NCBI GenBank assembly: GCA_003139615.1
Contig: PLJH01000051.1
Location: 20,635 to 60,331 of the forward strand
Reading direction: 5' to 3'
Length of the DNA stretch: 39,697 nt
Source of the DNA: Alphaproteobacteria bacterium
GTDB lineage: Bacteria > Pseudomonadota > Alphaproteobacteria > Micropepsales > Micropepsaceae
Positions 18,044-25,457 of the stretch are shown here, piece after piece. The position numbers and the translations under genes were made by a program. Numbering within the stretch: the first letter of the stretch is position 1; the number at the start of each line of letters is the position of its first letter. The notes beneath the pieces are model-generated. The model was not told the origin of the DNA, searched no databases, and saw only the letters and a list, made by a program, of their open reading frames with translations.

Positions 18044-18190
18044 TTTTCCACCCTCCCCTTGAGGGAGGATCGGAATTATCTTTGAGCGTCAGCGAAAAGA
18101 GAATTTCGGGGAGGGGTATTGTTCATGCAGCACCCCTCCCCGAAAAATTCTTCGAATTTTTCGACCCTCCCTCAAGGGGAGGGTGGAAAA
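18044..18190. repeat. Palindromic repeat element, copy 2 (arms inverted relative to copy 1)
   Basis: A 147-bp element between apt and mtnA. The outer arms begin TTTTCCACCCTCCCCTTGAG at 18044 and pair with the complement ending at 18190, identical over at least 25 bases. An inner perfect 14-bp stem is at 18104-18117 and 18132-18145, with a 14-base loop. The regions between inner and outer arms are the reverse complement of those in copy 1, but the loop reads in the same direction as in copy 1 (12 of 14 bases identical). It would be transcribed within the operon and could dampen read-through or stabilise upstream mRNA. Confidence 0.92.
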
Positions 18191-18196
18191 GTTACT

Positions 18197-18724
18197 TCAA
18201 TGTCCCTCGAAGCTCACCAGCGCCGTCACTTCCTTGCCGAGCGCGCGGATTTTGTCGGCGCCGCCCAGTTCCGGCAGGTCGATCACGAACAGGCAACCGA
18301 TGACCTTGGCGCCCGCACGCTCGAGCAACTTGATCGCGGCGAAGCAGGTGCCTCCGGTGGCGATCAGATCGTCCACCACCACGACGTGGTCGCCACGGCT
18401 GACGGCGTCGGTGTGGATTTCAATGCGATCCTTGCCGTATTCGAGATCGTAATCCTCACCCAGCACCTTCCAGGGCAGCTTTCCCTTCTTGCGCACGGGG
18501 ATGAACCCGGTCGAGAGCTGATGGGCGACCGCGCCTCCCATGATGAATCCGCGTGCCTCGATGCCCGCCACCTTGTCGATGCGCACGCCCGCATAAGGTT
18601 GCACGAGTTCGTCGACGGCGCGGCGAAACGCGCGCGGATTGCCCAGGAGCGTGGTGATATCGCGGAACATGATCCCCGGCTTGGGATAGTCCGGGATGGT
18701 GCGGATGACGGTCTTGAAATCCAT
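18197..18724 (-). CDS. apt: Adenine phosphoribosyltransferase
   Basis: Apt converts adenine and PRPP to AMP. The 175-residue protein is the normal size, with the N-terminal [21 protein letters not shown], the [18 protein letters not shown] segment and the PRPP loop [13 protein letters not shown]. It begins 30 bases after the mtnP stop. MtnP releases adenine, so pairing with apt returns the base to the nucleotide pool; the PRPP comes from Prs. The stop lies 6 bases from palindromic element copy 2, which separates it from mtnA by 180 bases. Confidence 0.97.
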   Translation of the reverse strand: MDFKTVIRTIPDYPKPGIMFRDITTLLGNPRAFRRAVDELVQPYAGVRIDKVAGIEARGFIMGGAVAHQLSTGFIPVRKKGKLPWKVLGEDYDLEYGKDRIEIHTDAVSRGDHVVVVDDLIATGGTCFAAIKLLERAGAKVIGCLFVIDLPELGGADKIRALGKEVTALVSFEGH

Positions 18725-18754
18725 GGCGACCTCCAGCGGCGAAAACGAAATCGC

Positions 18755-19636
18755 CTAGTACTTCTTCTTCAATATCCGCCCCGCTACCGCATCGAGCTTG
18801 TCGAACAGAGCGGGGTCGCGTTTTTCGTAAGCCGTGATGACGGCGGTATCGAGTACATGCTCGACCCCCAGCGGGGACGGCGTGCGTTCCGGTCCGAGCT
18901 TGGGCGCGGCGCGCGCGATGAGCCGCCGCGCATTGTCGGCATTTGCCGTCAGGATTTTCACGACCTGATCGACCGTCACATGGTCGTGGTCGGGGTGCCA
19001 GCAATCGTAATCCGTCACCATCGCGACAAGCGCGTAAGGCAACTCCGCTTCGCGCGCGAGCTTGGCTTCCGGCATCGCGGTCATACCGATCACGTCGCAA
19101 CCCCAGCTGCGATAGAGATTGGATTCGGCCAGCGACGAAAATTGCGGCCCCTCCATCGCGAGATAGGTGCCGCCTTTGGCATGGGGAATGTCTTCCTCGG
19201 CGCAGGCTTCCACCAGCGCGTCGGCGAGCTTCGGGCAGATCGGATGCGCCATCGAGACATGAGCAACAAAACCCTTGCCGAAGAAGCTCTTCTCTCGCGC
19301 ATGCGTGCGGTCGATGAACTGGTCGACGATCGCGAAGGTGCCGGGCGCCAGATTTTCGCGGAACGAGCCGCAGGCCGAGACCGAGATCACGTCGGTCGCG
19401 CCGGCCCGCTTCAGCGCATCGATATTGGCGCGGTAATTGATCGTGGTCGGCGAATGGACGTGGCCGCGGCCGTGGCGCGGCAGGAAGATCATGTCCACGC
19501 CTGCAAGGCGTCCGAACAGAAGCTGGTCCGAAGGCTCGCCCCAGGGGCTTACCACGCGATCCCAGCGCGCATGTTCAAGTCCCGCGATGTCGTAGACGCC
19601 GCTGCCGCCGATAATGCCCAGAACGGTTTTCGCCAT
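18755..19636 (-). CDS. mtnP: S-methyl-5'-thioadenosine phosphorylase
   Basis: MtnP splits 5'-methylthioadenosine with phosphate into adenine and methylthioribose 1-phosphate. The 293-residue protein carries GIIGGSGVYDI at the N-terminus, SVSACGSFRENLAPG, an EGPQFSSLAES motif and GMTAMPEAKLAREAEL, all of MTAP rather than PNP type. It ends in VTDYDCWH and an ILKKKY tail. An in-frame GTG at 19648 exists, but the ATG at 19636, with GAGCGGGA upstream, gives the normal start. It follows petC by 49 bases and leads the mtnP-apt-mtnA-aldolase/SDR set. By-product 5'-deoxyadenosine can be a second substrate of the family. Confidence 0.95.
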   Translation of the reverse strand: MAKTVLGIIGGSGVYDIAGLEHARWDRVVSPWGEPSDQLLFGRLAGVDMIFLPRHGRGHVHSPTTINYRANIDALKRAGATDVISVSACGSFRENLAPGTFAIVDQFIDRTHAREKSFFGKGFVAHVSMAHPICPKLADALVEACAEEDIPHAKGGTYLAMEGPQFSSLAESNLYRSWGCDVIGMTAMPEAKLAREAELPYALVAMVTDYDCWHPDHDHVTVDQVVKILTANADNARRLIARAAPKLGPERTPSPLGVEHVLDTAVITAYEKRDPALFDKLDAVAGRILKKKY

Positions 19637-19685
19637 GATCCCGCTCACCCAAAAGCGGGTTCTTGTATCACGCGAGACGCGTCAT

Positions 19686-20498
19686 TCAATGCGCGTCGTG
19701 CCAGATCTTGCGATAGGTGAGGAACAGCATGCCCGTGAGCAGGAGCATGAACGCCATCACCTCGAAGCCGAGATGCTTGCGTTCTTCCATCTTGGGTTCG
19801 GCCGTCCAGGACAGGAACGTCGCGATATCGTGACATTCCTGATCCACCGTCGCCTTCGTGCCGTCGGAATAGGTGACCTGATTGTCCGTGATCGGCGGGG
19901 GCATGGAGATATTACGCCCCTCGAAATAAGGGTTGTAATATTTGTTGGCGAGGACCTTGAAGCCCGCAGGAACCGGCTGATGGAAGCCGGAACAGATCGA
20001 ATAGATATAAGCCGCTCCGCCTGCGCGCGCCTTCACGAGGATGGACATGTCCGGCGGCAACGCGCCGTTGTTGGACGCGCGCGCCGCATTGTCATTCGCG
20101 AATGGCGGCGGGAAATGATCGGCCAGAGTGCCGGCCTGTGTCAGCCGGTTGCCGTTGGCGTCGAGCGTGTCGCCCTTGTCGTTCGGCGGCGCCGGAATCT
20201 TGTAGCTCGCGGCGATCGCTTTCGCCTGCGGCTCGGTGAAGCCCGGGCCGCCGTCCTCGTCGAGATTGTGGAACGCAACGCGGTTCAAGCTGTGACAGGC
20301 CGAACAGACTTCCTTGTAGACCTGAAAGCCGCGCTGAAGGCTGCCGCGATCATAGTGCCCGAATGGTCCGTCGGACGAGAAACTCGTCACTTTCGGCGGG
20401 ATGGCAGGACGCGAGATCGTTTGGGCCGAAACGGTGCTTGCGGCGCCGAGCAGGATCGCAAACGAAATTCCAAGACCGAGTGCAATGCGCATATTCAT
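19686..20498 (-). CDS. petC: Cytochrome c1 subunit of the bc1 complex
   Basis: The 270-residue protein has a cleavable signal peptide (MNMRIALGLG..., ending STVSAQ) and the haem-binding CSACH motif around residue 63. Further family elements are HNLDEDGG, LPPDMSILVKARAGG, and the MPPPI segment that supplies the Met axial ligand. A single C-terminal transmembrane anchor (about 240-260) ends at YRKIWHDAH. It passes electrons from the Rieske centre to a soluble or membrane cytochrome c. The ATG at 20498 lies 5 bases after the cytochrome b stop. It is a separate gene, not a fused cytochrome b/c1. Confidence 0.96.
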   Translation of the reverse strand: MNMRIALGLGISFAILLGAASTVSAQTISRPAIPPKVTSFSSDGPFGHYDRGSLQRGFQVYKEVCSACHSLNRVAFHNLDEDGGPGFTEPQAKAIAASYKIPAPPNDKGDTLDANGNRLTQAGTLADHFPPPFANDNAARASNNGALPPDMSILVKARAGGAAYIYSICSGFHQPVPAGFKVLANKYYNPYFEGRNISMPPPITDNQVTYSDGTKATVDQECHDIATFLSWTAEPKMEERKHLGFEVMAFMLLLTGMLFLTYRKIWHDAH

Positions 20499-20503
20499 GT
20501 TCC

Positions 20504-21769
20504 TCACTCGGCCGGCGCCAGCACGGCCGTCGCGATGCTGGCGGGAAGAGGCTTGGGTGTTTCGATCAATCCGAGGAGTGGCATCAGAGGGAAAAAGAAG
20601 CCGAAGTAGTAGAGCGTGCCGATGCGTGCGACCCAGACCAGACCGATGCTTATGCCCCCCAAATTCCAAGCCGCGTCCACCGATTGCGCGCCGCAGTAGC
20701 CCAACACGAGGCAATCCACGACGAACAGCCAGAAGAACACCTTCATCATGGGGCGGAAGCGGCACGAGCGCACTTTCGACGTATCGAGCCAGGGAATGAA
20801 CGCCAGAATGAGAATCGCGCCGAACAGGACGATCACGCCGACCAGCTTCTGCGGAATCGACCGCAACATCGCGTAGAAGGGCAACAGATACCATTCGGGC
20901 ACGATATCGGTGGGCGTCACGATCGGATTGGCCGGAATGTAGTTGTCCGGATTGCCGAGCAGATTGGGCGCGTAGAACACCAGCCCCACATACAGGATGA
21001 GGAACAGCGCGACATAGAACGCGTCCTTCATCGTGTAATAGGGATGGAACGGCAAGGTGTCCTGCGGCCCCTTCACGTCGATGCCGAGAGGATTGTTGTT
21101 GCCCGGCACATGCAGCGCCCAGACATGCAGGCCCACGACGCCGGCGATGATGAACGGCAGCAGGTAATGCAGGCTGTAGAAGCGGTTGAGGGTCGCGTCG
21201 CTGACGCCGAAGCCGCCCCAGAGCCACGACGCAATGCCTGTGCCCAGGCCTTTGTGAATCTGGTCGAAGGCGGTGAAGAAATTCGTGATGACGGTGGCGC
21301 CCCAGAACGACATCTGACCCCAGGGCAAGGTGTAGCCGAGGAATGCAGTCGCCATCATCAGGAGATAGATCAGGACGCCCAGGATCCAGAGAACCTCGCG
21401 CGGCGCCTTGTACGAGCCGTAATAGAGCCCGCGGAACATGTGTACATAGACGGCGACGAAGAACATCGACGCGCCGTTGGAGTGCATGTAGCGCAGGAGC
21501 CAACCGTAGTTCACGTCGCGCATGATATTTTCGACGCTGTCGAACGCGCCGTCGCCCGACGGGATGTAGTGCATCGCGAGCACGATGCCGGTGACGATCT
21601 GGATACCGAGCATGACCGTGAGGACGGCTCCGAACGCGTACCAGAAATTCAGGTTCCGGGGCGTCGGGAAGGTCAGCATCGTGTCGTGCGCGAACCGCAT
21701 AAGCGGCAGACGCGAATCGAACCAGCGGCCGAAGGACGTTTTGGGAACGTAGGTGGATTGTCCGGACAT
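20504..21769 (-). CDS. petB: Cytochrome b subunit of the bc1 complex
   Basis: A 421-residue multi-helix inner-membrane protein with both b-haem helix pairs: His in [13 protein letters not shown] and [13 protein letters not shown], and the histidines in [18 protein letters not shown]. The Qo-site PEWY motif is present in [17 protein letters not shown]. The length exceeds mitochondrial cytochrome b (about 380) as is common in Alphaproteobacteria. It forms the core of ubiquinol:cytochrome c oxidoreductase, moving electrons between Qo and Qi sites while protons are released to the periplasm. It is spaced 10 bases after petA and 5 bases before petC. Confidence 0.97.
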   Translation of the reverse strand: MSGQSTYVPKTSFGRWFDSRLPLMRFAHDTMLTFPTPRNLNFWYAFGAVLTVMLGIQIVTGIVLAMHYIPSGDGAFDSVENIMRDVNYGWLLRYMHSNGASMFFVAVYVHMFRGLYYGSYKAPREVLWILGVLIYLLMMATAFLGYTLPWGQMSFWGATVITNFFTAFDQIHKGLGTGIASWLWGGFGVSDATLNRFYSLHYLLPFIIAGVVGLHVWALHVPGNNNPLGIDVKGPQDTLPFHPYYTMKDAFYVALFLILYVGLVFYAPNLLGNPDNYIPANPIVTPTDIVPEWYLLPFYAMLRSIPQKLVGVIVLFGAILILAFIPWLDTSKVRSCRFRPMMKVFFWLFVVDCLVLGYCGAQSVDAAWNLGGISIGLVWVARIGTLYYFGFFFPLMPLLGLIETPKPLPASIATAVLAPAE

Positions 21770-21779
21770 CTTTCGCTCC

Positions 21780-22334
21780 TCAACCGATCTTCAGGCGCGT
21801 GGGCGTGAGGAACGCATAAGTCGGCACGGCCAGATTCTGCGGCGCGGGTCCTTTGCGAATGCGTCCCGCGGTGTCGTATTGCGAACCGTGGCAATGGCAG
21901 AGCCAGCCGCCGTAATCGCCTTCGAGAACGGTCGGCGTGCAGCCCAGATGCGTACAGACGCCGACAACCACCAGCCACTCCGGCTTGAACTCGCGATTCT
22001 CATCGGTTGCGGGTGCGTCGTCCGGCAGGTTGGCATTGCGCGCGACCGGATCCGGCAATTCGCTCAGCGGCACGGCGCGCGCTTCGGCGATTTCCTTCGG
22101 CGTGCGCCGGCGTACGAAGAGTGGGTGGCTGCGCCAGGTGAAGATCACCTGCTGGCCCGGCTGCACAGTGGAGATGTCCGCTTCGATGGTCGCCGCTGCG
22201 AGCACGGAGCCCGTCGGATTCATCTGATCGATGAACGGCCACGCTGTCAGCGCGACGCCCACGGCTCCCACTGCCCCCGTCGCGATATAGAGAAAGTCGC
22301 GCCGTGTGGGTTCGGCCGAAGTCTCGTTTGCCAC
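21780..22334 (-). CDS. petA: Rieske iron-sulfur subunit of the bc1 complex
   Basis: The 184-residue protein starts at a GTG (22334) with a strong AGAAGGTGAG ribosome-binding sequence; the frame is open further upstream but lacks support. The N-terminus holds a twin-arginine element ([12 protein letters not shown]) and one transmembrane helix, as in Tat-exported Rieske proteins. The [2Fe-2S] cluster ligands lie in CTHLGC and CHCHGSQYD. It is the first gene of the petABC operon and moves electrons from the Qo site of cytochrome b to cytochrome c1. The 190 bases upstream probably contain the operon promoter, which I cannot place with confidence. Confidence 0.96.
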   Translation of the reverse strand: MANETSAEPTRRDFLYIATGAVGAVGVALTAWPFIDQMNPTGSVLAAATIEADISTVQPGQQVIFTWRSHPLFVRRRTPKEIAEARAVPLSELPDPVARNANLPDDAPATDENREFKPEWLVVVGVCTHLGCTPTVLEGDYGGWLCHCHGSQYDTAGRIRKGPAPQNLAVPTYAFLTPTRLKIG

Positions 22335-22524
22335 TGGCTCACCTTCTGAGAATTGATGCGTTCCGGGAGGGGGAAGACGAACCGTGCACCACCCCCGGAC
22401 GACCGGCGCACGTTGAAAACCGCGCCGTAAAATAGAGAGTCGATTTTGGAGGGTCTTGCGGCACGATGACGCAGAATTTGCCCGAGATTCCACGGGCTTA
22501 CTTCTTCGTGGGCAATTTGCACCG

Positions 22525-22938
22525 TCAGCATTCGACTGCGCTCATATGCCCCTCACGCGCATAATCGAGCAGACTGCGATCGCGAGTCATGACCGTGAAA
22601 CCGTATTCGCGCGCCGTCGCCGCGATGATGCGGTCGGCGGGATCCGAATGGAGAGCGCCTGGGAGAAATGACGACTCCATCAAAACCCTGGGAGTGAGTT
22701 CGGCGAGCGCCGTATCGGGAACATTCATCAAGCGCTCGAACCACTGCTGTGGCGCGTAGTGCGACCTGAACCTACCCTTGCGGGCGAGCCGTCCCACTTC
22801 CCAGGCGGTGATCGGAGACACGTAAACCGGAAAACCTGCGCCGCGAGTCTCCGAGAGCGCATCTGCCATCGCCTGCGAGATTGATTCCGCGACGATCCAG
22901 AGCGCCGCGCAAGTGTCGAGCAGGATAGGATGTCTCAT
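22525..22938 (-). CDS. PIN-domain ribonuclease toxin, VapC-like
   Basis: A 137-residue PIN-domain protein of the VapC type, predicted to cleave RNA in a metal-dependent way when not bound by its antitoxin. The acidic residues are visible in ILLDTCAALW (Asp), SPITAWEVGRLARKG (Glu), DPADRIIAATAREYG (Asp) and TRDRSLLDY (Asp). The ATG overlaps the stop of the upstream antitoxin gene by 4 bases (22935-22938), the usual toxin-antitoxin arrangement. The C-terminus is AREGHMSAVEC. It lies between the petA upstream region and the antitoxin, pointing away from trmL. The cellular target cannot be read from sequence. Confidence 0.92.
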   Translation of the reverse strand: MRHPILLDTCAALWIVAESISQAMADALSETRGAGFPVYVSPITAWEVGRLARKGRFRSHYAPQQWFERLMNVPDTALAELTPRVLMESSFLPGALHSDPADRIIAATAREYGFTVMTRDRSLLDYAREGHMSAVEC

Positions 22939-23393
22939 CGCGACTTGAGACCATCAGCAATGAGATCGGCCGTTCGTTCCAGATTGGCCTCCATCTCCGC
23001 CAATTCCTCCGCATCCAGCGCGGGCTTTGTCAAATCCCATCCGGGTTCAATCGTGAATGTGCCCTTCATGCTCCCGATCAGAGGATGTCGTCCCTGCTTC
23101 TTTTCCATGGGTTCGAACTCACGTTGAGACTCCGCCACGCCGCGCGGCGCACGCGCGCGTACAAACACGAGTTTCTTGCCAACCATGTCGACCTGTTGCG
23201 TTTCATAGCCGGCCTCGAGCCATGCTTTGGCGTGGACATGGCCGCGCGCCTCATTCGCCCACCAGGGACGATGTCGATAGGCGGAAGCGGGCAGCTTTCT
23301 TCCGAGCACGGATTCCACTTCCCGGAAGGTCATGGGAATACGAAAGGCGGCATTCTTTATGAGATATTGGCCAAGGGGGTCGTAAGCCGCCAT
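22935..23393 (-). CDS. Antitoxin with DUF7662-like N-terminal domain and VapB-like C-terminal tail
   Basis: A 152-residue two-part protein. Residues 3-80 resemble DUF7662: YDPLGQYL, IPMTFREVESVLGRKLP, a WWANEA turn, HAKAWLEAGYETQQVD, then a closing LVFVR strand. A hydrophilic linker (about 82-104) leads to a VapB/Phd-style tail, SMKGTFTIEPGWDLTKP, and an acidic helix that probably covers the PIN toxin. The ATG at 23393 (MAAYD) is preferred over a GTG/TTG-type extension to 23444, which would run across the operator. The N-terminal domain replaces the usual AbrB, RHH or Phd DNA-binding module. Antitoxin function is inferred from the 4-base overlap with the PIN gene and the tail. Confidence 0.8.
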   Translation of the reverse strand: MAAYDPLGQYLIKNAAFRIPMTFREVESVLGRKLPASAYRHRPWWANEARGHVHAKAWLEAGYETQQVDMVGKKLVFVRARAPRGVAESQREFEPMEKKQGRHPLIGSMKGTFTIEPGWDLTKPALDAEELAEMEANLERTADLIADGLKSR

Positions 23394-23408
23394 GATAAGG
23401 TCTACCAA

Positions 23409-23434
23409 AGTTACTATAGTAACTAATAGTAACT
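23409..23434. promoter_or_regulatory. Operator: perfect 16-bp palindrome plus a third half-site
   Basis: AGTTACTATAGTAACT at 23409-23424 is a perfect palindrome, and the half-site ATAGTAACT recurs at 23426-23434, exactly 10 bases after its first copy (23416-23424), i.e. on the same helix face. It lies 16-41 bases upstream of the antitoxin ATG and overlaps the predicted -10 region. This is the expected position for autorepression by the antitoxin or the toxin-antitoxin complex. Its AT richness stands out from the local GC-rich sequence. Confidence 0.8.
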
Positions 23435-23451
23435 TCCTACACACAAGTCAA
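23423..23451 (-). promoter_or_regulatory. Predicted sigma-70 promoter of the toxin-antitoxin operon
   Basis: Reading the minus strand, TTGACT (23451-23446) is followed by a 17-base spacer and TATTAG (23428-23423), placing the start of transcription near 23416, about 23 bases before the antitoxin ATG. The -35 box matches consensus at five of six positions, the -10 box at four. The -10 box overlaps the palindromic operator. Confidence 0.55.
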
Positions 23452-23453
23452 TC

Positions 23454-23912
23454 ATGCGCCTCGCCCTTTTCCAGCCCGACATCCCGCAGAACGCCGGCGC
23501 GCTGATTCGTCTCGGCGCTTGCCTGGGTGTGGAGATCGAGATCATCGAGCCCTGTGGGTTCGTTTTGAGCGACAAGCGCGTTCGCCGCGCCGGGATGGAC
23601 TATATCGAGATGGCGAACGTCACCCGGCACGCATCCTGGAACGCCTGGTGCGAGGCACGCGCCGCCCGGCCCGGCCGGCTCGTTCTCTTGACGTCCAAAG
23701 CCGCGCATCCCTACACCGATTTCGCTTTCTCGCCCGACGACACGATCATGCTGGGGCGCGAGAGCGCGGGCGTTCCGTCCGAAGTCCACGACGCCGCCGA
23801 TGCGCGGCTGCGCATTCCTCTTTTGTCCGGCCTGCGGTCCCTTAATGTGGCGCAGGCGGGCGCGATGGTGCTGGGAGAAGCCTTGAGACAGACGAACGGG
23901 TTTCCGCCATGA
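23454..23912 (+). CDS. trmL: tRNA (cytidine(34)-2'-O)-methyltransferase TrmL
   Basis: A 152-residue SPOUT methyltransferase that 2'-O-methylates the wobble base of leucine tRNAs. The N-terminus [22 protein letters not shown] is diagnostic. The SAM-binding knot motifs are [15 protein letters not shown] and [28 protein letters not shown]. The ATG at 23454 is only 60 bases from the divergent antitoxin start, so its promoter must overlap the operator region or lie within it. The stop overlaps the hemF start by 4 bases (ATGA). Confidence 0.95.
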   Translation: MRLALFQPDIPQNAGALIRLGACLGVEIEIIEPCGFVLSDKRVRRAGMDYIEMANVTRHASWNAWCEARAARPGRLVLLTSKAAHPYTDFAFSPDDTIMLGRESAGVPSEVHDAADARLRIPLLSGLRSLNVAQAGAMVLGEALRQTNGFPP

Positions 23913-24781
23913 CGCAGGCGAGCACGGCTGAAGATCGCAGGGCACTCATGCGCGCCTGGGTCGATGAGCTGCGCGACCGCATCTGCGCCGAATTCGAATC
24001 CATCGAAGACGAATTGACCGGGCAGCTTTCCGATCGCACACCCGGCCGTTTCGAACGCAAGACCTGGTCGCGGCCCGGCGAGGATGGCGGCGACGCGGGC
24101 GGCGGCGTGATGTCGATCATGCGCGGCCGCGTGTTCGAGAAAGTCGGCGTCAATATTTCCGAGGTGCATGGAAGCTTCAGCGCGGAATTCGCCAAGCAGA
24201 TGCGCGGCGCAAGCGAAGACCCGCGGTTCTGGGCCTGCGGCATCTCGCTTGTCGCGCATATGCAGAATCCGCATGTGCCGGCGGTGCATATGAACACGCG
24301 CCATATCCGGACGACCGAAGGATGGTTCGGCGGCGGCTCGGACCTCACGCCGATGTTTCCGGACGAAGCCGCGGCAAGCGCCTTTCATGCGGCGTTGAAA
24401 GCCGCCTGCGACCGCCAGGGGCCGGATCACTATCCGCAGTTCAAAAAAATGTGCGACGAATATTTTTTCTTGCCGCACCGCAACGAAGCCCGGGGCATCG
24501 GCGGCATCTTCTACGATTATCACAACACCGGGAACTGGGAGGCCGATTTCGGCTTTACCCGCGACGTGGGACTCGCATTTCTGGACGTGTATCCCCAGAT
24601 CGTAAGGGAACGGATGAACCGTCCGTGGACCGAGGGGGACCGCGACCACCAATTGGTGCGCCGCGGCAGATATGTGGAGTTCAACCTGTTGCACGACCGG
24701 GGCACGCAATTCGGATTGAAGACGGGGGGTAACGTCGAAGCCATTCTGATGTCGCTCCCCCCCGAAGCGCGCTGGCCGTAA
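23909..24781 (+). CDS. hemF: Oxygen-dependent coproporphyrinogen III oxidase
   Basis: HemF oxidatively decarboxylates coproporphyrinogen III to protoporphyrinogen IX using O2, a late haem step, so the organism can make haem aerobically. The 290-residue protein contains [24 protein letters not shown], the [23 protein letters not shown] signature in outline, and [19 protein letters not shown]. It ends with [28 protein letters not shown], typical of the family. It is translationally coupled to trmL through a 4-base overlap. Haem supply fits the nearby bc1 complex, but adjacency alone does not show co-regulation. Confidence 0.97.
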   Translation: MTQASTAEDRRALMRAWVDELRDRICAEFESIEDELTGQLSDRTPGRFERKTWSRPGEDGGDAGGGVMSIMRGRVFEKVGVNISEVHGSFSAEFAKQMRGASEDPRFWACGISLVAHMQNPHVPAVHMNTRHIRTTEGWFGGGSDLTPMFPDEAAASAFHAALKAACDRQGPDHYPQFKKMCDEYFFLPHRNEARGIGGIFYDYHNTGNWEADFGFTRDVGLAFLDVYPQIVRERMNRPWTEGDRDHQLVRRGRYVEFNLLHDRGTQFGLKTGGNVEAILMSLPPEARWP

Positions 24782-24824
24782 TGTCCGCGCGCCTCGCGAG
24801 TCCGCGTTGATTCATATTCACATT

Positions 24825-25442
24825 ATGTCTCCGGCGCTTGCGGCGATGCTGCAGGTGATCCTGATCGACATTGTGCTGGCGGGCGACAATGCCGTCGTCA
24901 TCGGCATCGTGGCCGCGAAGGTTCCGCGGTCCGATCGGCGCAAGGTGATCTTCTGGGGGTTGATCGCGGCGGTTGTTCTGCGCGTGGTGCTTGCGGTCGT
25001 TACCGTGAATATCCTGAAAGTGAACGGCCTCACTTTGATCGGAGGAATGATTCTCCTGCTGGTGTCGTGGCGGCTTTATCGCGAACTGCGCCTCGAGCAT
25101 CATCGCAAGTTTGGCATCAAAACGCCCGGCGAAAGCAAAGCGGCGCATCTCACGGTCTCGGGTTTGCGTCACGCCATTGCACAAATTGTGATAGCCGATT
25201 TGTCGATGTCGCTCGACAATGTATTGGCCGTGGCCGGCGCGGCAATGAATGCGGGCGCGACGGTCAATTATTACTGGGTGCTGAGTCTGGGACTTCTGCT
25301 CTCGATCACATTAATGGGCTTTGCGGCTTCGATGATCGCCAATCTGCTGCAACGGCATTCCTGGATCAGCTATGCCGGCCTGATCATCGTCGTCTATGTC
25401 GCGCTGCGCATGGTTTATACCGGCGCCCTGCAAATTCTTTAG
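24825..25442 (+). CDS. TerC-family integral membrane protein (YjbE-like)
   Basis: A 205-residue polytopic membrane protein of the TerC family. The two paired motifs with conserved aspartates are present: DIVLAGDNAVVIG in the first half and DLSMSLDNVLAVAGAA in the second. About six or seven hydrophobic helices are visible. Relatives (Alx, MntP-associated YceF/YkoY/YjbE) have been linked to manganese export and metal supply to exported proteins. A TTG at 24807 is in frame, but the ATG at 24825 is preferred. It follows hemF by 43 bases, likely in the same transcript. The metal is unknown. Confidence 0.9.
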   Translation: MSPALAAMLQVILIDIVLAGDNAVVIGIVAAKVPRSDRRKVIFWGLIAAVVLRVVLAVVTVNILKVNGLTLIGGMILLLVSWRLYRELRLEHHRKFGIKTPGESKAAHLTVSGLRHAIAQIVIADLSMSLDNVLAVAGAAMNAGATVNYYWVLSLGLLLSITLMGFAASMIANLLQRHSWISYAGLIIVVYVALRMVYTGALQIL

Positions 25443-25457
25443 CGCGTGACGCGAACG

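Noticed and set aside
18119-19720. 533-codon plus-strand frame through apt and mtnP
   Set aside because: It opposes two unmistakable enzymes and begins inside palindromic element copy 2.
22335-22524. Promoter of the petABC operon
   Set aside because: The gap must contain one, but I found no -35/-10 pair with acceptable spacing that I would defend.
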